Origin: Bacteroidales bacterium
GTDB lineage: Bacteria; Bacteroidota; Bacteroidia; Bacteroidales; Muribaculaceae
Direction of reading: 5' to 3'
Assembly: GCA_004557565.1 (NCBI GenBank)
Contig: SFGS01000057.1
Location: 1 to 25,022, forward strand
DNA length: 25,022 nt
Shown here: positions 1-8,031 of the stretch, in pieces
Layout of the letters: each line of letters begins with the position of its first letter
How positions within the stretch are numbered: position 1 is the stretch's first letter
Made by a program: the position numbers and the translations under genes
Notes under the pieces: model-generated
Seen by the model: the letters and a program-made list of their open reading frames with translations, nothing else
What the model was told of the DNA's origin: nothing
Databases searched by the model: none

Positions 1-1
1 A

Positions 2-256
2 GATTTGCAAAAAATGATGTCTGAGATTGAAGACATCAGTTGCAATAATGAGTGGTGTCATATCAAAGGGAAAGTTCCATTAAATACAAGTAAAGACTAC
101 GCCTCAGAAGTATGTTCATATACTAAGGGCTTAGGCATTTTTATGGTTAAGCCATGCGGGTATCAAATAGCAAAAGACGGTTATTCTGATAATATCCGTA
201 TGAACGAAAAAGATAAACTTTTATTCATGTTTCAAAAATCAATGTCATCAAAATAA
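2..256 (+). CDS. tet(Q): Tetracycline resistance ribosomal protection protein Tet(Q), C-terminal end (partial)
   Basis: The frame is open from the first bases of the window and stops at TAA 254-256, so this is the last ~84 codons of a gene that starts to the left. The residues are recalled as nearly identical to the C-terminus of Tet(Q), including KGLGIFMVKPCGYQI and the ending FMFQKSMSSK. Tet(Q) is a ribosome-bound GTPase related to EF-G that dislodges tetracycline from the 30S subunit; this part corresponds to the C-terminal EF-G domain V-like region. The TTG at 5 and the ATGs at 14 and 17 are internal codons, not starts. In the CTnDOT family tet(Q) is followed by rteA and rteB; no such gene follows here, so this copy is in another element or in a remnant. 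Identity rests on memory of the family, not a search. Confidence 0.88.
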   Translation, partial: DLQKMMSEIEDISCNNEWCHIKGKVPLNTSKDYASEVCSYTKGLGIFMVKPCGYQIAKDGYSDNIRMNEKDKLLFMFQKSMSSK

Positions 257-480
257 CGGAGCGGTCAGGAATGCCGTGGCGACAGGAGCGTGAGGCAGTG
301 CGCCGGGTGTATTGCCTCACACAACCCTATCACCACCGCTTGCTCCCAGATGATGTGATAATTCAGGCGATAAGCCGTGTCAGTGGCCCGCTGATCCACA
401 GGCACGGCACATCGCCTTGTGCTGTTTACCGGTTGCCCGGCTGATTCCGTGTCTCACACCGATTTTAAAAAAGGCGACAG
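257..480. other. GC-rich stretch without a gene downstream of tet(Q)
   Basis: No convincing ORF is visible. The stretch is more GC-rich than the sequence on either side. It contains an 8-bp inverted repeat, GTGAGGCA at 290-297 pairing with TGCCTCAC at 313-320, shortly after the tet(Q) stop, but no T-tract follows, so it is not a clear terminator. Composition changes sharply to AT-rich DNA after about 470, which could be the boundary between resistance-element DNA and the resident chromosome. That is an inference; no att site could be assigned. Confidence 0.4.
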
Positions 481-554
481 GTCAACGAACAATAGGGTAT
501 GGAGGGTTAAAAAATAATTGGTGTTAATGGATTTTTAATGGATTAAATAGGTGT

Positions 555-770
555 TTTTTTCTGCCACAAATTAACACAAATTCCCACAAATAATCTTCTT
601 GTTGAATCTCGCGGAATCCGTGTGAGCCTACAAAAAACCACAAACCGTAGAGCCTCCGTGAGATTTCCCACCATCAAAAGAAAGAGTGAGATCTGCGTGA
701 GCCCAAAAACACCCATAAAGTGAGATCCGTGTGAGCCACAAAAACACCCACAAAGCGGAATCTGTGTGAG
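555..770. repeat. Dispersed intergenic repeat, copy A
   Basis: This non-coding stretch has internal near-repeats of short motifs such as GTGAGATC and CCGTGTGAGCC, with A-rich spacers like ACACCCA(C/T)AAAG. It shares blocks in the same order with the intergenic stretch 5600-5745: CCACAAATTA(A/G)CACAA, TTGTTGAATCTCG, GAATC(C/T)GTGTGAG and GCCTC(C/T)GTGAGATTTCCC. Both copies sit outside genes. It has no coding frame in common with the other copy. Function unknown; it may be a family of genome-wide intergenic repeats. Confidence 0.7.
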
Positions 771-830
771 ACTGTGGAAGCGTGGGTGGGATTTTTTTGG
801 TGAACCTTTCAGAAATTCTCAGAAAAAAGC

Positions 831-838
831 TATCTTTG
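831..838 (+). promoter_or_regulatory. Bacteroidota -7 element of the glycosyltransferase gene
   Basis: TATCTTTG matches TAnnTTTG exactly and lies 22 bp before the ATG at 861, leaving a short leader of about 15-20 nt. A -33 TTTG is not obvious at the expected spacing. Confidence 0.6.
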
Positions 839-860
839 TAAATTAGAATTAATGTAAACT

Positions 861-1841
861 ATGGACCACTCTCCTATACTTGCTATCATTGTGCCTTGCT
901 TCTGCGAGGAAGAGGTGCTTCCGAGCACCAACGAACGGCTGCGCGCCTTGCTTGCCGACATGGTGACGAGGGGCGATGTGTCGGGGCGAAGCTGCGTGGT
1001 GTATGTCGACGATGGCAGTTCCGATGCCACTTGGACGCTGCTGAAGGGCTTTTCCGAGGCATCCGACTCGGTGTGCGCCGTGAAGTTGTCGGGCAACTTC
1101 GGACATCAAAACGCCATTATCGCCGGTATGGAGACCATGCTCAACGAGGCCGACATTTTCGTGACCATTGATGCCGACCTTCAAGACGACATTGCCGCCA
1201 TTCCCAAGATGGTGGCGAAATACAAGGATGGCTACGAGATAGTGTATGGCGTGCGCTCGAAGCGTGCCACCGACTCGTGGTTTAAGCGCACCACCGCCCT
1301 TGGCTTCTACCGCCTGATGCAGCACCTGGGCACAAAGTCGGTATTCAACCACGCCGACTTCCGCCTTATGGACCGCCGCACCGTGGGCGAACTGCTCCGC
1401 TACCCAGAGCGCAACCTGTTTATGCGCGGTATCGTGCCCCTGCTGGGATTCAAGAGCGCCATAGTGGAGTATGAACGCAGCGAGCGCACCGCTGGCACCA
1501 CGAAATACCCTTTCTCAAAGATGCTGAGCTTTGCCGTAGATGGCATCACCTCGTTCAGCATACGCCCCGTAAGGCTTGTGCTGACCATGGGCATCGTGTT
1601 TGTGTTTATCGCTATCATCATATTGGCGTATGTGCTCTACTCGAAATTTAGCGGCCATGCTGTGAGTGGTTGGTCGTCGATGATACTTTCGATGTGGTTT
1701 ATCGGTGGCTGCATACTGATAGGCCTGGGCATAGTGGGCGAATATATCGGCAAAATCTACATTGAGGTGAAAGGCCGCCCACGCTACCACATCGAAGCCA
1801 CCACCGGACAACTACCCTCACAAAAGCAACATACGCATTAA
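861..1841 (+). CDS. Family 2 glycosyltransferase, membrane-anchored (polyprenyl-phosphate glycosyltransferase type)
   Basis: The 326-aa protein has a GT-A catalytic domain (about residues 1-230). VVYVDDGSSDAT carries the nucleotide-sugar binding Asp pair at D50-D51, and DADLQDD (104-110) holds the metal-binding DxD. Two hydrophobic segments near 237-263 and 272-300 anchor the C-terminus. This architecture is that of the DPM1/GtrB/ArnC group, which moves a sugar from a nucleotide donor to a polyprenyl phosphate at the cytoplasmic face of the inner membrane. Sugar and acceptor cannot be read from the sequence. The start at 861 follows a good -7 element and the length fits the family. The next gene begins 47 bp downstream on the same strand but its function is unrelated. 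Confidence 0.9.
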   Translation: MDHSPILAIIVPCFCEEEVLPSTNERLRALLADMVTRGDVSGRSCVVYVDDGSSDATWTLLKGFSEASDSVCAVKLSGNFGHQNAIIAGMETMLNEADIFVTIDADLQDDIAAIPKMVAKYKDGYEIVYGVRSKRATDSWFKRTTALGFYRLMQHLGTKSVFNHADFRLMDRRTVGELLRYPERNLFMRGIVPLLGFKSAIVEYERSERTAGTTKYPFSKMLSFAVDGITSFSIRPVRLVLTMGIVFVFIAIIILAYVLYSKFSGHAVSGWSSMILSMWFIGGCILIGLGIVGEYIGKIYIEVKGRPRYHIEATTGQLPSQKQHTH

Positions 1842-1888
1842 TCAACAGAATTCAAACATCAATCAATACATATTTTTATCGAGACAGT

Positions 1889-4800
1889 ATGAAGAAAAAG
1901 ACTTTACTGGCAGCAGCACTTTTAGGAGCAAGCGGCATGGCTATGGCGCAAGCACCCCTGTGGCTGCGTAATGCCAAAATCTCGCCCAGCGGACAGGAAA
2001 TCGTGTTCACCTACAAGGGCGATCTCTACAAAGTGGCAACAGGAGGCGGACAGGCGCTTCAACTCACCAGCCTCCCTTCGTATGAAACCGCTCCCGTGTG
2101 GAGCCCCGACGGCAAGCAAATAGCCTTTGCCAGCGACCGTAAGGGCAACTTCGACTTGTATGTGATGCCTTCCGACGGCGGCACGCCTAAGCAAATCACA
2201 TTCAACTCGGCAAGCGAGACCCCTACCACATTCTCGCCCGACGGCAAATATGTATATTTCTACGCCACTATCCAAGACCAGGCATCGAACATCATGTTCC
2301 CAAGCGGACGCATGATGGAACTCTACAAAGTGCCTGTGAATGGCGGACGCACTTCGCAGGTGCTCAGCACCCCTGCTGAAGACGTGTGCTTCGACAAGAG
2401 TGGCAAATTCTTCCTGTATATGGACGTGAAGGGCGGTGAAGACCCATTACGCAAGCACCACACTTCTTCCATCACTCGCGATGTGTGGCGCTACGATGTG
2501 GCCACCGGCAAGCACACCAACCTCACCAACCGTGGTGGCGAAGACCGCACTCCAGTGCTCAGCCCCGACGGCAAGACGGTGTATTTCTTGAGCGAGCGCG
2601 ACGGCGGTTCGTTCAATGTGTGGAAATTCCCATTGAACAACCCTTCGCAAGTGACAGCAGTCACCTCTTTCAAGAAAAATCCAGTGCGTGGTCTCTCGGT
2701 GGCTGCCAACGGCACACTTTGCTACACCTACGACGGTGAAATCTACACCCAAACCGACGGCGGCAAGCCAAACAAGGTGAACATCAACCTCTTCCACGAC
2801 GATGGCGATGCTATCAGCATCATGAACTACACCCGTGGTGCCACCAGCGGCGCAGTGTCGCCCGACGGCAAGCAAGTGGCATTTGTAGTGCGCGGCGAGG
2901 TGTTTGTAACCTCGGTTGAATACAACACCACCAAGAAAATCACCGACACACCAGAGGCAGAAGCCGACGTGTGCTGGGGACCCGACAACCGCACCCTCGT
3001 GTATGCAAGCGAGCGCAACGGCAAGTGGCAACTGGTGAAGGCTACTATCAGCCGCAAGGAAGACCTCAACTTCCCCAACGCCACCATCATCAAGGAGGAA
3101 ATCATCGCTCCTAACAAGAATGTGAACCGCAAGTCGCCACAATTCTCGCCCGATGGCAAGAAGTTGGCGTTTATCGAAGAGGGCGAACGCCTGATGGTGA
3201 TGGACGTGAAGAGCAAGGCGGTGACACAAGTGACCGACGGATCGCAATGGTTTGGCACCGAGGGCTCGTTCAACTACAACTGGAGCCCCGACAGCAAGTG
3301 GTTCTGCCTCGAATTTATCGGCAACGGCCGTGACCCATACAGCGACATCGGCATCGTGAGCGTGAACGGTGGCAAAATCACCAATATCACCAACAGTGCA
3401 TACATCAACGTGCTCCCTCGCTGGGTGCTCGACGGTGGCGCTATCATGTTTATCAGCAATCGCTACGGCCTGCGCAGCCAGGCATCATGGGGCTCGCAAG
3501 ACGACGTGCTGCTGGCATTCGTCAACGAGGAGGCCTTCGACCGCTACCGCCTGAACAAGGAGGAAATGGAACTGCTCAAGGAAACCGAAAAGGCTGAAAA
3601 AGCAGAAAAAGACAAAGCCAACAAGGACAAGAAAGACGAGAAGAAGTCGAAGTCTGATAAGGACGAAAAAGACAAGGTGAAAGACATAGTGGTGGAACTC
3701 GACAAGATTAAAGACCGCGTGATTCGCGTAACCCTCAATTCGAGCGACCTCGCTGGATGCGCCATCAACAAGGACGGCGACGTGCTCTACTACCTCTCAA
3801 GAGTGGAGAAAGACTACGACCTCTGGAAGATGGACCTGCGCAAAAACAGCACCCAACTCATCAACAAGATGAACACGAAGTGGGCCGACATTCAAACCGA
3901 CAAGGACGGCAAGAACTTCTTCATTTTGGGCGGCAGCAGTATGCACAAGATGAGCGGCGACAAACTCACCCCTATCACCTACTCGGCAGTGGTGAAGATG
4001 AACCGCGCGAAGGAACGTGAATACATGTTCGAGAATGTGAACCGTGAAGTGGCTCGCCGATTCTACAACACCAACATGCACGGTTGCGACTGGGATGCCA
4101 CTATCAAGAACTACCGCAAGTTCCTCCCTCACATCAACAACAATTACGACTTCTCATACATGCTGAGCGAGGTGCTTGGCGAACTCAACGCTTCGCACAC
4201 CGGCAGCCGCTACTATCCTAACGGCAGCGCCGAAACCACTGCCCAACTCGGCTTGTTCTTCGACTGGAACTACACCGGCAAGGGATTGAAGGTGAGCGAG
4301 GTGGTTGAGTACGGCCCATTCGACCGCGCTAAGTCGAAAGTGCGCCCTGGCACCATCATCACCAAAATTAACGGCACCGACATCACCGTAGAAAACGACT
4401 ACACCACCCTGCTCAACGGTCAGGTGGGCAAGAAGGTGCTCGTGACTTGCAAAAACGCCTCTGGCGAATGGGAAGAAGTGGTGAAACCTATCAGCGCAGG
4501 CATGAACAACGCTCTGCTCTACAAGCGTTGGGTGAAGCGTCAGGAAGCCCTCTGCGACAGCCTTTCAGGTGGCCGTCTGGGTTATGTTCACCTCCAGCAG
4601 ATGAACGACAACAGCTATCGTGAAATCTACGAAAAGGTGCTTGGCGAATACAACAAGAAAGACGGTATCGTGATCGACACCCGCTTCAATGGCGGTGGCC
4701 GCCTGCACGAGGATATCCAAATTCTCTTCAGCGGTGAGAAATACCTCACTCAAGTGGTGCGTGGTCGCGAAGCTTGCGACATGCCAAGCCGCCGTTGGAA

Positions 4801-5134
4801 CCGCCCAACCATCATGCTCCAGTGCGAAGCCAACTACAGCAACGCACACGGCACACCATGGGTTTACAAGCACACCGGCATGGGCAAACTCGTGGGTATG
4901 CCAGTGCCTGGCACCATGACAAGTGTGAACTGGATCACGATGCAAGACGAAAGCCTCATCTTCGGTATTCCTATCATTGGCTACCGCTTGGCTGATGGCT
5001 CTTACCTCGAAAACCAGCAACTCGACCCCGACATCAGAGTGGCTAACGACCCAGCCGTGATTGTCACCGGTCGCGACCAGCAACTCGAAGCAGCAGTTAA
5101 GGAACTTCTGCAAGAAATCGACGCTAAGAAATAA
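1889..5134 (+). CDS. Exported tricorn-like S41 family peptidase
   Basis: This 1081-aa protein starts with a cleavable signal peptide (KKK, hydrophobic core, cleavage near AMA-QA at 20-21), so it acts in the periplasm. Residues ~25-540 contain repeated WD40-like/TolB-type beta-propeller blades, each with an SPDGK-type turn (e.g. WSPDGKQIAF, FSPDGKYVYF). A second propeller region follows, then the core domain, a PDZ domain (~790-880) and an S41 catalytic domain to the end. ELNASHTG places Ser769-His770 where tricorn has its Ser-His pair, and NYSNAHG puts the likely nucleophile at Ser984. A lysine/glutamate/aspartate-rich, probably disordered stretch lies at about 564-603. In this family the propellers gate peptides into the protease. 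The cognate substrate is unknown. A terminator follows the stop. Confidence 0.92.
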   Translation: MKKKTLLAAALLGASGMAMAQAPLWLRNAKISPSGQEIVFTYKGDLYKVATGGGQALQLTSLPSYETAPVWSPDGKQIAFASDRKGNFDLYVMPSDGGTPKQITFNSASETPTTFSPDGKYVYFYATIQDQASNIMFPSGRMMELYKVPVNGGRTSQVLSTPAEDVCFDKSGKFFLYMDVKGGEDPLRKHHTSSITRDVWRYDVATGKHTNLTNRGGEDRTPVLSPDGKTVYFLSERDGGSFNVWKFPLNNPSQVTAVTSFKKNPVRGLSVAANGTLCYTYDGEIYTQTDGGKPNKVNINLFHDDGDAISIMNYTRGATSGAVSPDGKQVAFVVRGEVFVTSVEYNTTKKITDTPEAEADVCWGPDNRTLVYASERNGKWQLVKATISRKEDLNFPNATIIKEEIIAPNKNVNRKSPQFSPDGKKLAFIEEGERLMVMDVKSKAVTQVTDGSQWFGTEGSFNYNWSPDSKWFCLEFIGNGRDPYSDIGIVSVNGGKITNITNSAYINVLPRWVLDGGAIMFISNRYGLRSQASWGSQDDVLLAFVNEEAFDRYRLNKEEMELLKETEKAEKAEKDKANKDKKDEKKSKSDKDEKDKVKDIVVELDKIKDRVIRVTLNSSDLAGCAINKDGDVLYYLSRVEKDYDLWKMDLRKNSTQLINKMNTKWADIQTDKDGKNFFILGGSSMHKMSGDKLTPITYSAVVKMNRAKEREYMFENVNREVARRFYNTNMHGCDWDATIKNYRKFLPHINNNYDFSYMLSEVLGELNASHTGSRYYPNGSAETTAQLGLFFDWNYTGKGLKVSEVVEYGPFDRAKSKVRPGTIITKINGTDITVENDYTTLLNGQVGKKVLVTCKNASGEWEEVVKPISAGMNNALLYKRWVKRQEALCDSLSGGRLGYVHLQQMNDNSYREIYEKVLGEYNKKDGIVIDTRFNGGGRLHEDIQILFSGEKYLTQVVRGREACDMPSRRWNRPTIMLQCEANYSNAHGTPWVYKHTGMGKLVGMPVPGTMTSVNWITMQDESLIFGIPIIGYRLADGSYLENQQLDPDIRVANDPAVIVTGRDQQLEAAVKELLQEIDAKK

Positions 5135-5153
5135 AACAAGATTATAAACAAAT

Positions 5154-5196
5154 GCGTCGGGAACGTTCGCTTCAGAATCGCTCTCGACGCTTTTTT
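5154..5196 (+). terminator. Rho-independent terminator after the tricorn-like protease gene
   Basis: GCGTCG (5154-5159) pairs with CGACGC (5185-5190), followed at once by TTTTTT (5191-5196). The loop is long and contains its own GAACGTTC palindrome. It lies 20 bp after the stop codon, between the protease and SemiSWEET genes. Confidence 0.65.
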
Positions 5197-5210
5197 CAAT
5201 TTCACATGAC

Positions 5211-5489
5211 ATGAACTCAATTATCACCAACATCATTGGTTACACAGCATCAATCTGCATGGTACTTGGCTATCTGCCACAAACCGTACACACGCTGCGA
5301 ACCCGCAAAACCGACGACATCGCCGTGGGCACATTCCTGCTGATGGGACTTGGAGGCCTGTTCTTCTGCATTCAAGGACTGCTGCTCGAAAACTGGCCGC
5401 TGTTTCTGTGCAACCTCCTCACCACCACCATGAGCGCCATCATCTTCACCATCAAAATGCACAACGACCACTTCAAAAAAAGAAAATAA
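5211..5489 (+). CDS. SemiSWEET-type sugar transporter (PQ-loop/MtN3 family)
   Basis: The 92-aa protein has three predicted transmembrane helices (about residues 7-25, 38-58 and 64-84) and the family's PQ motif in GYLPQTVHTLRTRKTDD, with P23-Q24 in helix 1. Bacterial SemiSWEETs are half-size relatives of eukaryotic SWEETs and dimerise to move sugars by facilitated diffusion across the inner membrane. The length is normal for the family. The gene follows a terminator, so it probably has its own promoter, though no clear TAnnTTTG is visible. The downstream gene converges on it. Substrate not predictable. Confidence 0.85.
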   Translation: MNSIITNIIGYTASICMVLGYLPQTVHTLRTRKTDDIAVGTFLLMGLGGLFFCIQGLLLENWPLFLCNLLTTTMSAIIFTIKMHNDHFKKRK

Positions 5490-5579
5490 CTTTTCAGATA
5501 TTAGAAATTAGAGGTTAGAGGTTTGAAGCCTCACACAAGATTCAACAAACAAAGCCTCACACAAAAATTTGTGAAAAAT

Positions 5580-5634
5580 TTGTGCTAATTTGTGGCAAAT
5601 CAATCAACCACAAATTAGCACAATTTATTTTTTT
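5580..5634. terminator. Strong hairpin between convergent genes, likely terminator
   Basis: TTGTGCTAATTTGTGG (5580-5595) and its exact complement CCACAAATTAGCACAA (5608-5623) form a 16-bp perfect stem with a 12-nt loop. The right arm is followed by a T-rich run (TTTATTTTTTT), and the left arm is preceded by AAAAATT, so termination is possible on both strands. It lies between the SemiSWEET gene (plus) and the MFS gene (minus). The right arm is the start of the dispersed repeat copy B. Confidence 0.6.
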
Positions 5635-5745
5635 GTTGAATCTCGTTGAATCTGTGTGAGGCATTGGAGCAAGCCTGCGTGGAGCCTCTGTGAGATTTCC
5701 CGTCCACAAAGCAAAACCGTGAGATCTGTGCGATCTGTGTGAGGC
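5600..5745. repeat. Dispersed intergenic repeat, copy B
   Basis: This shares ordered sequence blocks with 555-770: CCACAAATTAGCACAA, TTGTTGAATCTCG, GAATCTGTGTGAG, GCCTCTGTGAGATTTCCC and GTGAGATCTG. The remainder of the gap 5490-5764 holds additional fragments of the same vocabulary (GCCTCACACAA appears at 5528 and again at about 5553) but no gene. Function unknown. Confidence 0.65.
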
Positions 5746-5764
5746 ACGGAGTGAAGATGCGGGA

Positions 5765-6946
5765 TTAGGCGTGGGATTCGGATTTGGCGGTTTGCCTTAG
5801 GGCGAAGTAGCCGAATGCGCATGAGAGGGCAGCACCTGCTACAAATGCAATGGCGGTGCTGTGCACAGGGTTGCCAAGCGCCACGATGGGTGCTGTGAGC
5901 GCACCACTCACGAAGCCCATCGCTCCAAACAATGCCGATGCCGTGCCGGCTTGCTTGCGTTCGCTTTCGAGTGCCATGGTGGTGGAGGCTGTGAGGGTGA
6001 AGCCCATAAACACCAGCAGTGTGCAAAGCACAATTTCGTAGACCCAGAATCCCAAATCAAGGAATAGCACCACGGCTTCGAGCACGCTCAGCACCATCAT
6101 GCCCACGCAACTCACTTTCACTCCGCTGGTTGCCTTTTTGAATTTGGCAGCACTACCTGCACCAATGGCGATAAACACACCGTTGACCGAAAGCGCCAAA
6201 CTCGCCTGCATGTGGTCGGTATAGCCATAGTGGCTAAGAATGCTCCACACCGATGCAATGTTGCCAAAGAGAATCACTTCGGCGGTGCACTGGTGAAGCA
6301 CATAGAGAATATACTGCTTATTGCGCACCACGGTGCCATAAAGGCGGAAAGTGGCGAAGAGCGGACGACCTGTGCGGCGACCGTCGGGCAGCGACTCACG
6401 CAAATGATAGGTGCCAATCGCCATCAGCAAGCCCACGCCGGCAAGCATATAAAACACGCCCTGCCAGCCCGAAAGGTCAGCCATCGCGCCACTTGCCATC
6501 GGTGCCACAATAGGTGCGATGCCGTTGATGGTGCCAGTGATGGCTATCACCGTCATCAGCTCGTGGCCCTTGAAATTGTCGGCGGCTATGGAGCGTGAAA
6601 TCACGATGCCGCCTGCGCCGCCCACGCCTTGCATAAATCGCAAAGCGATAAACATTTCCATGCTGGTGGAAAACGCCACAGCCAGCGACGCCAGGAAAAA
6701 CAGCGTGACCGACAAAATCAGCGGCCTGCGCCGTCCGTATTTGTCGCTCAGCGGTCCCAGCACCAGTTGCCCGGCAGCCAAACCAATCATACTGGCGGTG
6801 AAACCAATGTTCACCACCGCCTGTGTGGAATCGAAGTGCTTAGCCACAAGTCCGAGGATTGGGCCAAGCGTATTGTTGATAAGGGGCGCAAACGCAGTGA
6901 ACGCCCCCAGCAGTACCAATAAAAAAATCTTATAGTTTCTTTCCAT
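5765..6946 (-). CDS. Bcr/CflA-type MFS multidrug exporter
   Basis: The 393-aa protein has twelve predicted membrane segments. MFS motif A is in loop 2-3 (GPLSDKYGRRRPL, residues 64-76), and an antiporter-type motif lies around APIVAPMASGAMADLSGWQ (~143-161) in TM5-loop, as in the Bcr/CflA drug:H+ antiporter group (bicyclomycin, chloramphenicol). It is an inner-membrane exporter; the compound exported is unknown. It starts 20 bp after the stop of the AraC gene on the same strand, so the two are probably co-transcribed and the regulator may control the pump. Confidence 0.88.
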   Translation of the reverse strand: MERNYKIFLLVLLGAFTAFAPLINNTLGPILGLVAKHFDSTQAVVNIGFTASMIGLAAGQLVLGPLSDKYGRRRPLILSVTLFFLASLAVAFSTSMEMFIALRFMQGVGGAGGIVISRSIAADNFKGHELMTVIAITGTINGIAPIVAPMASGAMADLSGWQGVFYMLAGVGLLMAIGTYHLRESLPDGRRTGRPLFATFRLYGTVVRNKQYILYVLHQCTAEVILFGNIASVWSILSHYGYTDHMQASLALSVNGVFIAIGAGSAAKFKKATSGVKVSCVGMMVLSVLEAVVLFLDLGFWVYEIVLCTLLVFMGFTLTASTTMALESERKQAGTASALFGAMGFVSGALTAPIVALGNPVHSTAIAFVAGAALSCAFGYFALRQTAKSESHA

Positions 6947-6966
6947 TTAAAATGCGCGTGTGATAA

Positions 6967-7824
6967 TCACTCAGGAGTTACACCCCCAGCCTGCTTAAAG
7001 GCCAAAGGCGACAAACCAGTCATTTTTCTAAAGAATTTACCCATACTCGACTGGTCGGCAAAAGCATACTTATAAGCGATTTCCTTGAGCGACAGACCAC
7101 TTAACCGAATTTCGCGCTTCAACTTTGAAATCAATATTTCAGAAATCAATTCTTTTGCGCCCTTTTCGGTTTTCCGCTTACAGATGTCGCTCAAATATTT
7201 AGTGGTGATATTCAATCGGTTGGCATAAAACGCCACTTCATGCTCCTTGTCGCTGTGTTCCGAAACCAGATGCACGAAATCACGGAAGTAGGTATCTGCC
7301 ATGGTGTACATTTTCACCTTTGTGTCGCCGTTCTCTTCCGTCTCGCTCTCCACCATCACCAGAAGCATACTGCGGAAAATGCAGCCAGTCACCTCAAAGG
7401 TGTGCTTGCCACCACGCATGGTGTCGTACATGTAGAGGCATTTCATCAAGTGAATGAGCAATTCCCATTCCTGATCATCGGTCACCTGCTTCACGGGGCG
7501 TGCCACCAAGTTGCCCAGTTTCTCGAAAGGCATACCCACGGTGATGTCGCGCGAAAACGAGTCGGCCACCAGCAGCACCCACGCCTGGAAATCGGGCGAT
7601 ACCTCCAGAATCTTCGTCTGAAACATCTTCGCGCCAAGCAGTCGCGAGCCCTTAGTGAGAGTCACTCGCTGCATATTGCCCTCAAGCACCGCACTACCCT
7701 CTTCGCACAGCACCATCATGCTCAGACGCGACTCATCAGGCAAATTTTTATTCTGAACCGACGAATCGATATGGAAAATCGCATATCCGTTGGATTGCAA
7801 GATCTGTTTTAAATCAATCATCAT
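6967..7824 (-). CDS. AraC family transcriptional regulator
   Basis: This 285-aa cytoplasmic DNA-binding protein has an N-terminal effector-type region (~1-170, cupin-like, beginning IDLKQILQSNGYAIF) and a C-terminal double helix-turn-helix domain (~185-285). The signature LSLKEIAYKYAFADQSSMGKF continues into FRKMTGLSPLAFK. A TTG at 7842 would lengthen it by six residues, but that codon overlaps a -7 element (7840-7847), so the ATG at 7824 is preferred (7821 also possible). It precedes the MFS exporter by 20 bp, in an operon-like arrangement that suggests local control of efflux in response to a small molecule. Confidence 0.88.
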   Translation of the reverse strand: MMIDLKQILQSNGYAIFHIDSSVQNKNLPDESRLSMMVLCEEGSAVLEGNMQRVTLTKGSRLLGAKMFQTKILEVSPDFQAWVLLVADSFSRDITVGMPFEKLGNLVARPVKQVTDDQEWELLIHLMKCLYMYDTMRGGKHTFEVTGCIFRSMLLVMVESETEENGDTKVKMYTMADTYFRDFVHLVSEHSDKEHEVAFYANRLNITTKYLSDICKRKTEKGAKELISEILISKLKREIRLSGLSLKEIAYKYAFADQSSMGKFFRKMTGLSPLAFKQAGGVTPE

Positions 7825-7839
7825 TTCGTATTTTGACCA

Positions 7840-7847
7840 CAAAAATA
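7840..7847 (-). promoter_or_regulatory. Bacteroidota -7 element of the araC-type/MFS operon
   Basis: On the minus strand this reads TATTTTTG, an exact TAnnTTTG, 15 bp before the ATG at 7824. The implied transcript start is very close to the start codon. It rules out the TTG at 7842 as translation start. Confidence 0.5.
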
Positions 7848-7993
7848 GAAAAAAGTAACGAATTTTCCACCACCTTATACGTTTTTAACAAAAAAACAAT
7901 ACCCACCACCATCCTACGCTATAGCGTTGTGGCTTTTTACTTACTGCCTGGGGTTAAATTTGGGTGCTATTTCGTGAATTGGTGGAAAATCAG

Positions 7994-8001
7994 TAACTTT
8001 G
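7994..8001 (+). promoter_or_regulatory. Bacteroidota -7 element of mtaB
   Basis: TAACTTTG matches TAnnTTTG, is followed by C (TTTGC is the commonest form), and lies 30 bp before the ATG at 8032. The in-frame TTG at 7999 is inside it, so it cannot be the start. Confidence 0.65.
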
Positions 8002-8031
8002 CACCATTATTCCTATAAACGACTACGATTA

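Noticed and set aside
257..480. Minus-strand fragment reading HIIWEQAVVIGLCEAIH as a possible gene end
   Set aside because: The open stretch is short, has no start or recognisable family, and may be chance in GC-rich DNA.
7999..8031. TTG start for mtaB at 7999
   Set aside because: The codon lies within the -7 promoter element 7994-8001; ATG 8032 is the first codon after the likely transcript start.
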